64,000 nucleotides of DNA from Moritella marina ATCC 15381 (GTDB lineage: Bacteria > Pseudomonadota > Gammaproteobacteria > Enterobacterales > Moritellaceae): positions 4,017,370 to 4,081,369 of the forward strand of contig NZ_CP044399.1 in the NCBI RefSeq assembly GCF_008931805.1. The letters run 5' to 3'. Made by a program: the position numbers and the translations under genes. The notes beneath the pieces were generated by a model. It was not told where the DNA came from. It saw nothing but the letters and a program-made list of their open reading frames with translations, and searched no databases. Below, piece after piece: positions 37,862 through 48,200 of this stretch (positions within the stretch are counted from its first letter, which is position 1; each line of letters opens with the position of its first letter).

Positions 37862-38251
37862 TTATAAAAGTTTAATGCTTTCTACTTCGACTTCAGGTGT
37901 TGAACCACCTTCAAATTCACCAAATATGCGTAGCTTGGTGTTGTTATCAATGGCTACTGGTAGCTTGATATCATCGTCAAGTTCAACAATAACTTGGCCT
38001 GTCGCGTCGGCGAACATATATTTATCTGCGCTGATTTGGTGGATTAATTGACCTTCTAATACCACGTTAGCTTCGCTGAAACGGCCTATATTTTCTCGGT
38101 TTTCCGCTACTGTCGTCACGTTCATTGCTGGGCCAGTGTAATGAATCGATTGTTTGTTGTGATCATCATCATGGTCATTACCTTTTGCCATCGCCAATGT
38201 TGGTAACATAACGATCGTTGCTGCGAGTGCGATAATTGTTTTCTTTAGCAT
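37862..38251 (-). CDS. YgiW/YdeI-family periplasmic OB-fold protein
   Basis: The 129-residue protein has a signal peptide (MLKKTIIALAATIVMLPTLAMA) and the BOF/OB-fold domain of YgiW/YdeI stress proteins (VVLEGQLIHQIS-ADKYMFADATGQVIVELDDD...LRIFGEFEGGSTPEVEVESIKLL). In E. coli ygiW lies directly before qseBC, and here it is convergent with a two-component system, 42 bp away. Family members affect resistance to peroxide and cationic peptides. A histidine/aspartate-rich segment after the signal could bind metal (inference). Confidence 0.85.
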   Translation of the reverse strand: MLKKTIIALAATIVMLPTLAMAKGNDHDDDHNKQSIHYTGPAMNVTTVAENRENIGRFSEANVVLEGQLIHQISADKYMFADATGQVIVELDDDIKLPVAIDNNTKLRIFGEFEGGSTPEVEVESIKLL

Positions 38252-38435
38252 CTTAAATCTCCTGAAAACCGGTGGTTTTCGTGTGTTGTTATTGCTGTAA
38301 TGGTTATTAGCAGCGTTCTAATCAATGTTGATGATGCTATTAAACAACATTGATACTGAATACAAGCTGAGTGTGTTGTTCATATTCAGTACATGTTCGG
38401 AGAGGCTTTTTTAGCTTACTGGTTATCGTCCATAT

Positions 38436-39656
38436 TTAGAGTAAATCGAGTAGCTCATCTAATGCCTTAATGAAAAAATCGATTTCTGCTTTTGTATTAT
38501 AAATGGCTAACGAAACGCGAATGGTGCCGGATAGTTTTAGGCTGTGCATCAAGGGCTGCGCGCAGTGATGTCCAGTACGTACGGCGATACCTTGTAAATC
38601 GAGTAACATACCGACATCGCCATTATGGGCGTCACCAATAATAAAACTAACGCCACCTGCGCGGTGCTGCGGTGAGCCAATAATTTTAATGCGTGGCATC
38701 TTTTTCAGTTCAGCTGTGGTGTAAGCTAGCAGTGCTGCCTCGTGCCTTGCTAATGCTTGACGGTCATAACTGTTTAAAAATTTCATGGCACGAGCGAGGC
38801 TGATAGCGCCGGCAATATTCGGGGTGCCCGCCTCAAATTTAAACGGTAATTCGTTATAAGTCGTGTGCTCAAAACTCACCGTTTTAATCATTTCACCGCC
38901 CCCTTGCCAAGGCGGCAGTTGATTTAGGACGTCCTCTTTTCCCCAGAGTACACCGATGCCAGTGGGACCATACATTTTATGTCCAGAGAACACATAAAAA
39001 TCACATCCCAAGGCTTGTACATCGACGTCCCAATGGGAAATCGCTTGTGCGCCGTCGATTAATACCTTGGCACCAACCTGTTTGGCTAACGTTATTATCT
39101 CCTCAATTGGGTTTACCGTACCGATCGCATTGGAGACATGGCTTACAGCCACTAATTTGGTTTTAGCGCTCAGGAGCTGTTTATAGGCTTGTATATCGAG
39201 GTCTGTAGACGGTAACAGCGGGATAACTTTGATGATCGCGCCGGTGCGTTGGGCGAGCATTTGCCAAGGTACGATATTAGCGTGATGCTCTAAGGTCGAA
39301 ATAATGATCTCATCGCCAGTCTGAATACTGGTCGTTAAGCAATTGGCAATCAAGTTAATGGCTTCGGTAGTACCGCGTGCCCAGATGATTTCTTTGCTGC
39401 TATTGGCGTTAATAAATTGTGCACAGATATCACGGGCATTTTCATAAGCTGACGTTGCTTGCGCACTTAATGCATGTGATGCACGGTGGACATTAGCGTT
39501 GATGTCACGATAATAGGTATTAATTGCCTCAAGCACAGATAATGGCTTTTGACTGGTGGCTGCGTTATCCAAATAAATTAACGGATGATCGTTTACTTGT
39601 TGGGATAATACCGGGAATTGTTGTCGGAGGTTAATTAATTCAATATCGCTAAGCAT
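38436..39656 (-). CDS. csdA: Cysteine desulfurase CsdA
   Basis: The 406-residue group II (SufS/CsdA-like) cysteine desulfurase has the PLP lysine K227 (FSGHKMYGPTG) and active-site cysteine C365 (VRTGHHCAQPL). It releases sulfur from cysteine as an enzyme persulfide, for which CsdE is the acceptor. With csdE and tcdA in the same 7.5 kb, CsdA is a better call than SufS. No ribosome binding site peculiarity was noted. Confidence 0.88.
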   Translation of the reverse strand: MLSDIELINLRQQFPVLSQQVNDHPLIYLDNAATSQKPLSVLEAINTYYRDINANVHRASHALSAQATSAYENARDICAQFINANSSKEIIWARGTTEAINLIANCLTTSIQTGDEIIISTLEHHANIVPWQMLAQRTGAIIKVIPLLPSTDLDIQAYKQLLSAKTKLVAVSHVSNAIGTVNPIEEIITLAKQVGAKVLIDGAQAISHWDVDVQALGCDFYVFSGHKMYGPTGIGVLWGKEDVLNQLPPWQGGGEMIKTVSFEHTTYNELPFKFEAGTPNIAGAISLARAMKFLNSYDRQALARHEAALLAYTTAELKKMPRIKIIGSPQHRAGGVSFIIGDAHNGDVGMLLDLQGIAVRTGHHCAQPLMHSLKLSGTIRVSLAIYNTKAEIDFFIKALDELLDLL

Positions 39657-39898
39657 GGTGGTAAACTCACTATCAAGGAGTGGGGATTATAACCTGAAAT
39701 AACGCCTTACGCATTTGTACATTTCGGCGAATTGAAATAGTTTTTGCAATTATTATGATTTAATTTTTATTGCTTGTTTTTGGCCTTTTTTTTAGCTTTT
39801 AAACTGTTTTATTGCATTTGTGCTCACAAAGTCACCGCTATAGTCTGTTTTTAGCACGATTTATTTGCGGTTAAAGATGGTGATATTTTGCACTATTA

Positions 39899-39927
39899 TT
39901 GATTTGTGTTTGGCTTTACTGTATAAA
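39899..39927 (+). promoter_or_regulatory. Promoter of rpmB-rpmG
   Basis: TTGATT (39899-39904) and TATAAA (39922-39927) are spaced by 17 bp and lie about 75 bp before the rpmB start. An inverted repeat CTTCAAAT (39954-39961) / ATTTGAAG (39982-39989) falls in the resulting 5' leader. The rest of the 348 bp gap, 39657-40004, shows no gene. Confidence 0.65.
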
Positions 39928-40004
39928 CCGAGCTTTAAAAGTATACCTAGTAGCTTCAAATGCGACTATGTAGACACTTATATTTGAAGTTATTGGAGCA
40001 CACT

Positions 40005-40241
40005 ATGTCAAAAGTATGCCAAGTCACTGGTAAAAAACCAGCTGTTGGTAACAACGTTTCTCACGCAAAAAACCGCACTCGTCGCCGTTTCTTGCCAAAC
40101 CTACATTCACACCGTTTTTGGGTTGAGAGCGAAAACCGCTTTGTTAAATTACGTCTTACTGCTAAAGGTATGCGTATTATCGATAAGAAAGGTATTGATT
40201 CAGTTTTAACTGAAATGCGTGCCCGTGGTGTTAAGGTTTAA
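40005..40241 (+). CDS. rpmB: 50S ribosomal protein L28
   Basis: The 78-residue protein begins [20 protein letters not shown] and is a standard L28 (bL28). A GGAG ribosome binding site about 7 bases upstream fixes the ATG at 40005; a longer in-frame start at 39960 would run through a leader inverted repeat and is rejected. It is the first gene of the rpmB-rpmG pair, 11 bp before rpmG. Confidence 0.97.
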   Translation: MSKVCQVTGKKPAVGNNVSHAKNRTRRRFLPNLHSHRFWVESENRFVKLRLTAKGMRIIDKKGIDSVLTEMRARGVKV

Positions 40242-40252
40242 GGAACTAGATT

Positions 40253-40408
40253 ATGCGCGATAAAATTCGTTTGAATTCATCTGCTGGTACAGGTCACTTC
40301 TATACTACAGATAAGAACAAAAAAAACATGCCTGAAAAAATGGAAATCAAAAAGTTTGATCCAGTTGTTCGTAAGCACGTTATCTACAAAGAAGGCAAAA
40401 TCAAGTAA
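40253..40408 (+). CDS. rpmG: 50S ribosomal protein L33
   Basis: A 51-codon gene beginning [19 protein letters not shown] and ending [11 protein letters not shown] encodes L33 (bL33). It is 11 bp after rpmB with AAGGAAC as ribosome binding site and a strong terminator 25 bp downstream. It lacks the CxxC zinc pairs, so it is the zinc-independent form. It is easily missed by length cut-offs. Confidence 0.97.
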   Translation: MRDKIRLNSSAGTGHFYTTDKNKKNMPEKMEIKKFDPVVRKHVIYKEGKIK

Positions 40409-40433
40409 TACTTGATTGCGTTTTTGATGTATA

Positions 40434-40467
40434 AAAAATGCCAGTTATTTATAACTGGCATTTTTGT
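40434..40467 (+). terminator. Terminator after rpmG
   Basis: AAAAATGCCAGTTA (40434-40447) pairs perfectly with TAACTGGCATTTTT (40452-40465). It is a classical intrinsic terminator ending the ribosomal protein operon, with an A-run on the 5' side. Confidence 0.95.
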
Positions 40468-40532
40468 ATGTAAATTTTGCTACAATCTAATCTCTCCTTC
40501 TTTTCCTAATGTTTTAGTCTGGTGTTGCCCTT

Positions 40533-42548
40533 ATGAAAATGAATCCCCGTCAGGATGAAGCTGTTAAATATATTTCTGGTCCATGTTTGGTACTTGCTGG
40601 TGCTGGCAGCGGTAAAACGCGTGTAATTACCACCAAAATTGCGCACTTAGTGCAGAACTGCAGTTATGACGCTAAGAATATTGCCGCGGTCACCTTTACT
40701 AATAAAGCGGCGCGTGAGATGAAAGAGCGTATCGCTCAGACGTTAGGTAAAAAAGAAGCTAAAGGCTTGATGGTGTCAACATTCCATACCTTAGGGCTAA
40801 ACATTATTCGTAAAGAATATAAAACCTTAGGTATCAAACAGGCATTTACCCTGTTTGATGATCAAGACCAATTAGCGTTATTAAAAGAGCTGACACAAGA
40901 GACCTTAGAAGAAGATAAAGAACTTATCGATCAGTTGCGCAGCGCTATTTCGAATTGGAAGAATGAGTTGGTACTGCCGCCACAAGCAATTGCCCGTGCG
41001 CAGATGCCACAAGACAAATTATTTGCTCAGTGTTACGACGATTACCTCCGTCACATGAAAGCCTATAATGCGTTGGACTTTGATGATTTGATCATGATGC
41101 CGACGTTGTTATTACGCTTGAATGATGAGGTGCGTGAACGCTGGCAAAATAAGATCCGTTATTTATTGGTGGATGAGTATCAAGATACTAATACCAGCCA
41201 ATATGAATTGGTGAAACTGATCGTAGGCCAGCGCGCTAAATTTACCGTGGTAGGGGATGATGATCAGTCTATTTATTCATGGCGTGGCGCACGACCTGAA
41301 AACCTGACGTTACTACAAAATGATTTTCCTGGTTTGAAAGTGGTGAAGCTCGAGCAAAACTACCGTTCGACGCAGCGTATTTTAAAAGCCGCCAATATCT
41401 TAATTGATAATAACCCGCATGAGTTTAGTAAACGCTTATTCAGTGAGCTTAGCTATGGTGAGCCAATTAAAGTATTCACCACTAAAAACGAAGAGCATGA
41501 AGCTGAAAAAGTCGTGTCTGAGCTGCTCGCACACAAGTTCATGGCTCGCAGTGAATACAAAGATTATGCGATCTTATACCGTGGTAATCATCAATCGCGA
41601 TTATTTGAAAAAGCATTAATGACTAACCGTATTCCATATAAAATCAGTGGCGGTACCTCATTCTTCTCGCGCGCCGAGATCAAAGACATGATGGCGTACT
41701 TACGTTTATTAGTGAATCCGGATGACGATAATGCGTTTTTGCGCGTTGTAAATGTGCCGCGTCGTGAGATTGGCCCGACGACGTTAGAAAAACTCGGTAA
41801 TTATGCCAACCTACGTAATATCAGCTTATTCGCTGCTAGTTTTGAAATGGGACTTGAACAGACATTAACTGGGCGTGGTTTATTGGCTGTGCGTGGCTTT
41901 ACGCGTTGGTTAGTTGAACTTGCAGATCAAGAGCAACGTAGTGATAGTATTGATGCTGTGCGAGACATGGTGCGTGATATTCATTACGAAGATTGGCTAT
42001 ACGAAACCAGTACCAGTGCAAAAGCGGCTGAAATGCGCATGAAGAATGTCTCTGAGTTATATCGTTGGGTAACAGAAATGCTCAAAGGTGATGATCTTGA
42101 TGAAGAGATGACGTTGGCACAAGTGGTGACTCGATTAACGTTGCGCGACATGCTAGAGCGTAATGAAGATGAGGACGATTCTGATCAAGTGCAGTTGATG
42201 ACGTATCATGCTTCTAAAGGTCTGGAATATCCGTATGTGTTCATGGTCGGTATGGAAGAGGGTATCTTGCCACATCAGAGTTCGATTGATGATGATCCGA
42301 ATGTTGAAGAAGAACGTCGTTTAGCGTATGTGGGGATCACTCGAGCACAGAAAGTACTGTTCATGATGTTATGTAAGGAGCGTCGTCAATTTGGTGAAGT
42401 GGTTAAACCTGAACCGAGTCGTTTCTTGTTAGAGCTACCACAAGATGATCTAGAGTGGGATTTACGTAAAAAAGCAGATTCGCCAGTAGAAAAGCAAGCG
42501 AAGGGTAAACGTGGTGTCGCCAATCTTAGAGCGCTCTTTAATAAGTAA
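40533..42548 (+). CDS. rep: ATP-dependent DNA helicase Rep
   Basis: The 671-residue SF1A (UvrD/Rep) helicase has the Q motif [11 protein letters not shown], Walker [10 protein letters not shown] at 23-31, [16 protein letters not shown], and the late motif [14 protein letters not shown]. Length equals E. coli Rep. Rep is the accessory replicative helicase that clears protein blocks. As in E. coli it is in the ilvC neighbourhood, but the genes between differ. The chosen ATG has no obvious ribosome binding site. Confidence 0.95.
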   Translation: MKMNPRQDEAVKYISGPCLVLAGAGSGKTRVITTKIAHLVQNCSYDAKNIAAVTFTNKAAREMKERIAQTLGKKEAKGLMVSTFHTLGLNIIRKEYKTLGIKQAFTLFDDQDQLALLKELTQETLEEDKELIDQLRSAISNWKNELVLPPQAIARAQMPQDKLFAQCYDDYLRHMKAYNALDFDDLIMMPTLLLRLNDEVRERWQNKIRYLLVDEYQDTNTSQYELVKLIVGQRAKFTVVGDDDQSIYSWRGARPENLTLLQNDFPGLKVVKLEQNYRSTQRILKAANILIDNNPHEFSKRLFSELSYGEPIKVFTTKNEEHEAEKVVSELLAHKFMARSEYKDYAILYRGNHQSRLFEKALMTNRIPYKISGGTSFFSRAEIKDMMAYLRLLVNPDDDNAFLRVVNVPRREIGPTTLEKLGNYANLRNISLFAASFEMGLEQTLTGRGLLAVRGFTRWLVELADQEQRSDSIDAVRDMVRDIHYEDWLYETSTSAKAAEMRMKNVSELYRWVTEMLKGDDLDEEMTLAQVVTRLTLRDMLERNEDEDDSDQVQLMTYHASKGLEYPYVFMVGMEEGILPHQSSIDDDPNVEEERRLAYVGITRAQKVLFMMLCKERRQFGEVVKPEPSRFLLELPQDDLEWDLRKKADSPVEKQAKGKRGVANLRALFNK

Positions 42549-42580
42549 TGTTAATAAGTCGCATTAATAAATACAGCTTA

Positions 42581-42618
42581 GGTCAATCGCTTATTAGATC
42601 TCTAATAAGCGATTGACC
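42581..42618. repeat. Perfect 38-bp inverted repeat at the rep / EAL-gene junction
   Basis: GGTCAATCGCTTATTAGA (42581-42598) and TCTAATAAGCGATTGACC (42601-42618) are exact complements with a 2-base centre. The repeat includes the stop codon and last seven codons of the minus-strand EAL gene. There are no T-tracts. It may be a convergent terminator or transcript-end protector. Confidence 0.85.
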
Positions 42619-43952
42619 TGCCTATAGTCCATCGGTTTTGCGATATAATTACCTTGACCAAACTCACAGCCTAACTCCACAAGTTTGACGTGCTGCTGCT
42701 TATTTTCAATGCCTTCGACAATTACTTTGAAGCCCATATCATGGCTAATATCTCTGATCACGCGAATCAAGGATAAGTCCTTTTTTGACATCAACATGCG
42801 ATTGGTAAAATGGCTGTCTATTTTCACGAAATCAATGGGATATTTAAAGAAGGCATTGAGTGAGCTAAAACCACTACCAAAATCATCTAATCCTACTTGC
42901 ACTCCGACTTGGCGTAATTTCTCCAGTGCGCGGATGCAATATTTATTGTATGCCATGCATTGGTGTTCTCTAAACTCAAGCACCAGGCAACTCGGTGGTA
43001 TTTGTTGTTGCTGGATAATGAAAATTAAATGTTCAACAGCACCATCCAGAATCAGGTGCTTGGCGGATAAATTCATGGTTAACATTATTTGTTGATTATC
43101 TGCGTGTGAGTCATGCCATTTTTTTAGTTGTAAACAGGCTTGGTAAATAATATGCAAATCGAGGGCGATGATAATATCGGTGTTCTCTGCTAGTGAGATA
43201 AAATTACGGTCATTATCACTGGTTGCCTGATTATACTGACTTTCTTCATGCCAGTGCGCAATGACTTCAAAACCTATGAGTTGGTTGCTGTTTAATTGAA
43301 TAATCGGTTGGTAGTAAGGCTGTATATCATTGTTAATGATCGCGCGAGTGAGTTTTTCTTGTTGCTGTATGGCGCGGGGGTTCTGACTTGGTGTTGGTAG
43401 CGCTGTGGACAAGTGATAATGACCTAAACCCTGCTGTTGTGCATTTTTTAGGGCGATATCGGCATCTTTTAGTACCTGACTAACCGAGTGTGGCGCTTGC
43501 TGCAAACTAATACCGATACTACTAGTACAGAGGATTTTATAGTGACTCACCTGAAAGCTAAAGCGAAACTGTGATTGGATCTCTTTAGCCAGGTCTACGG
43601 CGCTATCGGCATCGCTAATATCTGTTTTTAGTAACGCGAATTCATCACCCTGTAAATTGACTAAACAATCATTGCTCGAAGTTAATGACAGCAAGTGGTC
43701 TCGGATAGAGGTAATTAATTTATTGCTGAGATCACTGCCAAAGTTACGTTCTACTTCGGCGATGTTATCTACTTTTATCAGCAATAACACAAAACGTTGT
43801 TGGGTATGTTGTAATAGTTGTAGTGCCGATTTAAGCTGGGTTAGAAATAGAGCCCGCTGAGTGCGCAATGAATGAGACAAAGCCAAACTGATGAGCTTAG
43901 TATTATGTGGTTGCTGATGTACTGAAAGACGATCCTTGTTCACAATTGGCAT
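42594..43952 (-). CDS. GGDEF/EAL domain protein with degenerate GGDEF
   Basis: The 452-residue cytoplasmic-looking protein has no membrane segment. A GGDEF-like domain (about 45-185) reads Q101-GDEF instead of GGDEF, so cyclase activity is doubtful. The EAL domain (about 200-452) carries E229-V-I in place of EAL but keeps E326, DDFGSG (D356, D357), K377 and EGIE (E413). It is therefore probably a c-di-GMP phosphodiesterase with a regulatory GGDEF domain; a sensor-only role cannot be excluded. It is a single-gene unit, convergent with rep. Confidence 0.85.
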   Translation of the reverse strand: MPIVNKDRLSVHQQPHNTKLISLALSHSLRTQRALFLTQLKSALQLLQHTQQRFVLLLIKVDNIAEVERNFGSDLSNKLITSIRDHLLSLTSSNDCLVNLQGDEFALLKTDISDADSAVDLAKEIQSQFRFSFQVSHYKILCTSSIGISLQQAPHSVSQVLKDADIALKNAQQQGLGHYHLSTALPTPSQNPRAIQQQEKLTRAIINNDIQPYYQPIIQLNSNQLIGFEVIAHWHEESQYNQATSDNDRNFISLAENTDIIIALDLHIIYQACLQLKKWHDSHADNQQIMLTMNLSAKHLILDGAVEHLIFIIQQQQIPPSCLVLEFREHQCMAYNKYCIRALEKLRQVGVQVGLDDFGSGFSSLNAFFKYPIDFVKIDSHFTNRMLMSKKDLSLIRVIRDISHDMGFKVIVEGIENKQQHVKLVELGCEFGQGNYIAKPMDYRQVNRLLEI

Positions 43953-44023
43953 CCTAATGGTCTTTAATCACTAAAAAAACTAAGTCTTATAGTGATAAAG
44001 TCTAGCAGTGGATAACTGTGGGT

Positions 44024-44053
44024 CAAAAAAAGCCACTAAATAAATTAGTGGCT
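44024..44053 (-). terminator. Terminator of cytochrome c5 gene
   Basis: On the minus strand AGCCACTAA pairs with TTAGTGGCT (44031-44039 with 44045-44053), followed by seven Ts. It lies 70 bp after the cytochrome gene and before the EAL gene on the same strand. Confidence 0.88.
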
Positions 44054-44124
44054 CTATCAAAAGTCTGCACCTTATAACGGCTTAGCGCTATAATTTTTTG
44101 TTATGGCATGACTCTGTATTCGTG

Positions 44125-44544
44125 TTATAGACCTTGGATCATGTAATCAACAGCTGCATGTAGTTCATCATCAGAACAGGTAGCACAAGTACCACGTGGC
44201 GGCATTACACCATTTAAGCCTTCGATCGCGTGGCGATATAATGTGTCTTTGCCTTGTGCAATACGTGGTGCCCACTGATCTGCATTACCTTTAATTGGCG
44301 CGCCTGCAAGACCACTACCATGACACATATTACAAGTCGCTGTATAAACTTGTTCGCCAGTACGTGGTGCTGCTGGTGTTGAACTCTTAGCTACAACAGG
44401 AGTAAGTTCACCTGGAAGGTATACTTGGCCAACAGGAGCAATACGTTCTGCAATTGATTCTGCAGAGTTGTGACCTGCGTTTACTGTGAATGCAAATAGC
44501 AATGATGCTGATAAAGTGATTAGAATATTTCGTAGTTTATGCAT
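44125..44544 (-). CDS. Cytochrome c5 family protein
   Basis: The 139-residue exported protein has a signal peptide (MHKLRNILITLSASLLFAFTVNA) and one class I c-type heme site, C71-N-M-C74-H75, with axial M114 in GVMPP. The extra pair C120/C123 (CATCSDDEL) is the hallmark of cytochrome c5. It carries electrons in the periplasm, probably to a terminal oxidase or reductase. A proline/alanine-rich linker (about 48-60) precedes the heme domain. It is a single gene with its own terminator. Confidence 0.92.
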   Translation of the reverse strand: MHKLRNILITLSASLLFAFTVNAGHNSAESIAERIAPVGQVYLPGELTPVVAKSSTPAAPRTGEQVYTATCNMCHGSGLAGAPIKGNADQWAPRIAQGKDTLYRHAIEGLNGVMPPRGTCATCSDDELHAAVDYMIQGL

Positions 44545-44785
44545 GCTCTTTTTAGCTCCCTAATTAATGGTATTGTTAGTCAGTGGGTGACTTTTGTTAT
44601 AATTAATCCCTAGTACTGCCGGGCATTATATCCTTACCTAGCCTTAGGTTAAATAGTTGTAACAGTGTTTGTTGCATTTTACTTGGTTATAAAAGATACA
44701 GGCTACGTGGTGATACGACATTTTCCGACCGAATAACCGAATTTGCCTAGACGAGTTCCGTTGTTGGACGTAAGATATTGTTTAT

Positions 44786-44862
44786 GCGTCCGTAGCTCAG
44801 TTGGATAGAGCGCGCCCCTCCGGAGGGTGAGGTCGGAGGTTCGACTCCTCTCGGACGCACCA
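44786..44862 (+). tRNA. tRNA-Arg (CCG)
   Basis: A full cloverleaf with encoded CCA: acceptor GCGTCCG, D-arm GCTC...GAGC, anticodon loop CTCCGGA on stem CGCCC/GGGTG, and T-loop TTCGACT. The anticodon CCG reads CGG. It is the first tRNA of the array, as argX is in E. coli. Confidence 0.97.
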
Positions 44863-44900
44863 CTATAGTTATTATAGTCGTTGTGTAATGAATGATAAAT

Positions 44901-44977
44901 GGCGGTTGTAGCTCAGTTGGTAGAGCCCCGGATTGTGATTCCGGTTGTCGAGGGTTCAATCCCCTTCAGTCGCCCCA
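44901..44977 (+). tRNA. tRNA-His (GTG), copy 1
   Basis: Cloverleaf with the extra G-1, acceptor GCGGTTG paired with CAGTCGC, anticodon loop TTGTGAT, and encoded CCA. Its T-loop reads TTCAATC, differing at two bases from the second copy (TTCAAAT). It is 38 bp after tRNA-Arg. Confidence 0.95.
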
Positions 44978-44994
44978 TTATCTACCAGATTTAG

Positions 44995-45034
44995 AAAAGC
45001 CCGTAATGCTTCAATGTGTTACGGGCTTTTTGCT
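44995..45034 (+). terminator. Terminator after first tRNA pair
   Basis: AAAAGCCCGTAA (44995-45006) pairs with TTACGGGCTTTT (45019-45030), followed by T-rich sequence. It ends the tRNA-Arg/tRNA-His transcript before the large secreted-protein gene. Confidence 0.92.
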
Positions 45035-45249
45035 TTTAAATATTCTACAATCAAAAATTTATTGCCGAAAGGCTTTAGCTGAATCAAAATATCACGGCCT
45101 TTGGATTGGTCCATATCGCATTTCTTAAAGGCGTCATATCAGGTTTTAATTTGGCCTGTTAAGATGGCGAGTAGTCCCGTGTAATATGGATTATGCCTAA
45201 ATTTATCGTAGCTCGAACCTTATTGGTCGGCACAATGTAAGAGAGCAAA

Positions 45250-48200
45250 ATGATGACCAATATGGTAAAGACGAGTTTATTATGCCTAAAAGTAGCCGTT
45301 ACGAGCCTGCTTTTATTGACCTCGATAAATGCAATAGCTGCGCGCTGTATTGATGTTTTTCCCACGGTGTTGTCATCTCCTTACAATGATGGAGAGGCTG
45401 AACTAAACTGGGATGCCACGCTGAGTGGGACTATAGAGGGAAATCTTGATATTGGCGTTGAGCAAAATGAGAATATCCCACCTCGTTGTAACGGTTATAT
45501 CTGTGAAGATTCAAGGTTGCGATCTCAGTCATTGAATTTACCATCATTCAAGCAATCTAATTCAAGCAAAAACCGCTCGGTAGCACAAGGCCAGACTCGT
45601 GAGTTTCTTCAAGGTAACTACGAGAAGATTGAATTGGCTTTTCAATCAACTGCACATTTTAAAATAAATAACCGAACGACAAAAATTAAAGAGTTAATCT
45701 CAACGAATTCTGAAACAACACTTATCTTTGATGAAGGTGTTTATTGGATCGAAAAACTTAGTATAGGCTCGAACACTAAGATGATTATTAATGGTGACGA
45801 TAACGTTACCTTAATCATTAAAGATCCTGAGTTTGAAAGTTCACCTACTTACTTTAATGTTAATGGTTCTCCTGACCAGCTCGTATTAATTGCATATAAT
45901 GATATCAAATTTGGCAGTAATGCTAATTTTAAAGGTTTTATTTATACAGATAAAACGGTGGATCTTAAAAGTCCGAGTGATTTCACAGGAGCTATTAATG
46001 GCAAAAAGATTACGTTAGGTGCTAACGCGGCAGTTAAATATGCACCTGATAGTATTGAATATGCTAACTTTAATGGTTTTTGTAGTATTGATGATGCGAC
46101 ACTGAAAACGCCTATATTTTCTCCTTTAGACGGTATATTAGGTGGCCAATTAAAAGGGCAATCAAACGGTACTAAATTTCATATCGGTAAGGCTGGTAAT
46201 GGAAATAATCAATGGCCAAGTAATGAAGGCCCAGAACATTTAATTGATGACGTAGGGCAGAAGTATCTTAATTTTGGTGAGCTTAATACTGGTGCCATTA
46301 TTACGCCTGCGATTGGCTGTTCAGTTGTAGATTCAATTAAATTTTGGACTGCAAACGATAACGTATCTCGCGATCCTGCGAGTTATAAATTGTATGGGAC
46401 AAACACTAGTATTAGTGATACCACCAACCCACTTTCATCCTTTACGCTGTTAGCAGAAGGCCCCTTGGCTTTGCCCTCATCGCGAAATCCAGGGGGGGGT
46501 AGCGGACTCTTAGATACTAATTCTCAAACAATTTCGTTTACAAATAGTTCTTCATATAGTTCTTACTTGCTATATTTCCCTACCGTTAAGACAGAGCGTT
46601 CCGCTAACAGTATGCAATTAGGTGAAGTTCAGGTGTACGGCACAACAAGAAGTTGTGCCGTACCTGTATTAGAATACCGTTTCGATGAAGCAAGTTGGGA
46701 CGGTACGGCTGGCGAAGTCGATGATAATTCGAATACCGGACTTGATGGTCATGCAGTGGGAAATGCAAACACTGTATCTGTCAGCGAGGGAAAAGTGTGT
46801 CGCGCTGGTACATTTGATGGCCGTGGTGATTATATTGATGTCAGTGGAATCAGTTCATATCTTAACAGTACAGCAAGTCTTTCTTTTTGGATTAAAACCA
46901 ATCAATCTGGCAGTAATACTGCTTGGCAAGCGCCTGGAATATTAGGTATTGAACAAAGTGGCGGTGTGGATGATATTTTCTGGGGGTATTTAGATCAAAC
47001 AGGCCATATTGGAATCCAAAAAGGAGATGAATTAAGGAGGGATCCCACTGTATCAACCACTTCCATTAATAATGATACATGGCATCACGTGGTGCTGACT
47101 CGGGATAGCTTAATTGGTGATGTTCAGATTTTTGTTAACGGTAAGCTTGAACGTAGTTCTACCTCGAATACTGGTAAGGTTAATACATCCTTTTCCAGTA
47201 TTGGTCTAATTGAGAATAGTAAGTATTTTGGCGGGCAACTCGATGAGTTACTGGTTTTCGATTCGGTGTTATCGGCCAGTGAGATCTGGTCTATTTATAC
47301 TAATCAGTTGAAGGGGAATAACTACGACGGCACTGAAAGGGTTTGTCCCTCTGAACCTTCGAAAATAGATCATTATCAAATTATTCATGACGGCCAAGGG
47401 CTAACCTGTGAAGCTGAGAAGATTACCATTAAGGCCTGTACTAATAGCTATGATGGTACTTGTACACTAAGCAGTGAAGATGTCACGCTAGATGTTACCG
47501 CGAAAGGACCTCGTAGCCGCTCTAGTACAGATACAGCTAATCTTGTTGCTGGTATAGGGACTGCTAACATTGCTTATACATTCGATGATTTAACGACATT
47601 ATCATTATCGTCAGCAGGTACTAATTCGACGGTATGTGTTAATGGTAGCTCTACCAGTTGTGATTTAGTATTTGCAAATGCTGGTTTTAGGTTTCTTTCT
47701 GGCGCGTTAAATGAAACAACTATGCCTAATCAAATTGCGGGTGTTGAATTTCCTAAAGCACTTAAAATCCAGGCTGTAGAAGATACCAATGGTGTTTGCA
47801 CGGGATTATTTAGCGGTGTGAAAAGTATCAATTTGTGGCAAGAAAATGTCGTTCCAGGTGGTACTGATGGATTACGTTTTAATGTAGATAACAGCCCGCT
47901 TGCAAAACGTGAAAAGATAACAAATACCTCTCTTACATTTGGCTTGAAGAGTATTGCTATCATACCAACGCCTGTGTATCAGGATGCTGGACAGATCCGG
48001 CTACGTGCTGGTTATGATGATGGTACGGTGCAATTATCCGGTAGTAGTGAACCATTCTGGGTGAGCCCTGATAGACTTGCCGTAATCGCTAAATCGGGTT
48101 CAATTAATTTAGACGGTGCTACTGCAGCTGCAATTACCACTCATAAAGCAGGCGGGGGGTTTGATCTTATCGTGAGTGCTTATAATGCTAATAATATTAT

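Noticed and set aside
44747..44959. Minus-strand frame opposite tRNA-Arg and tRNA-His
   Set aside because: It lies antisense to two certain tRNA genes and has no ribosome binding site or family.
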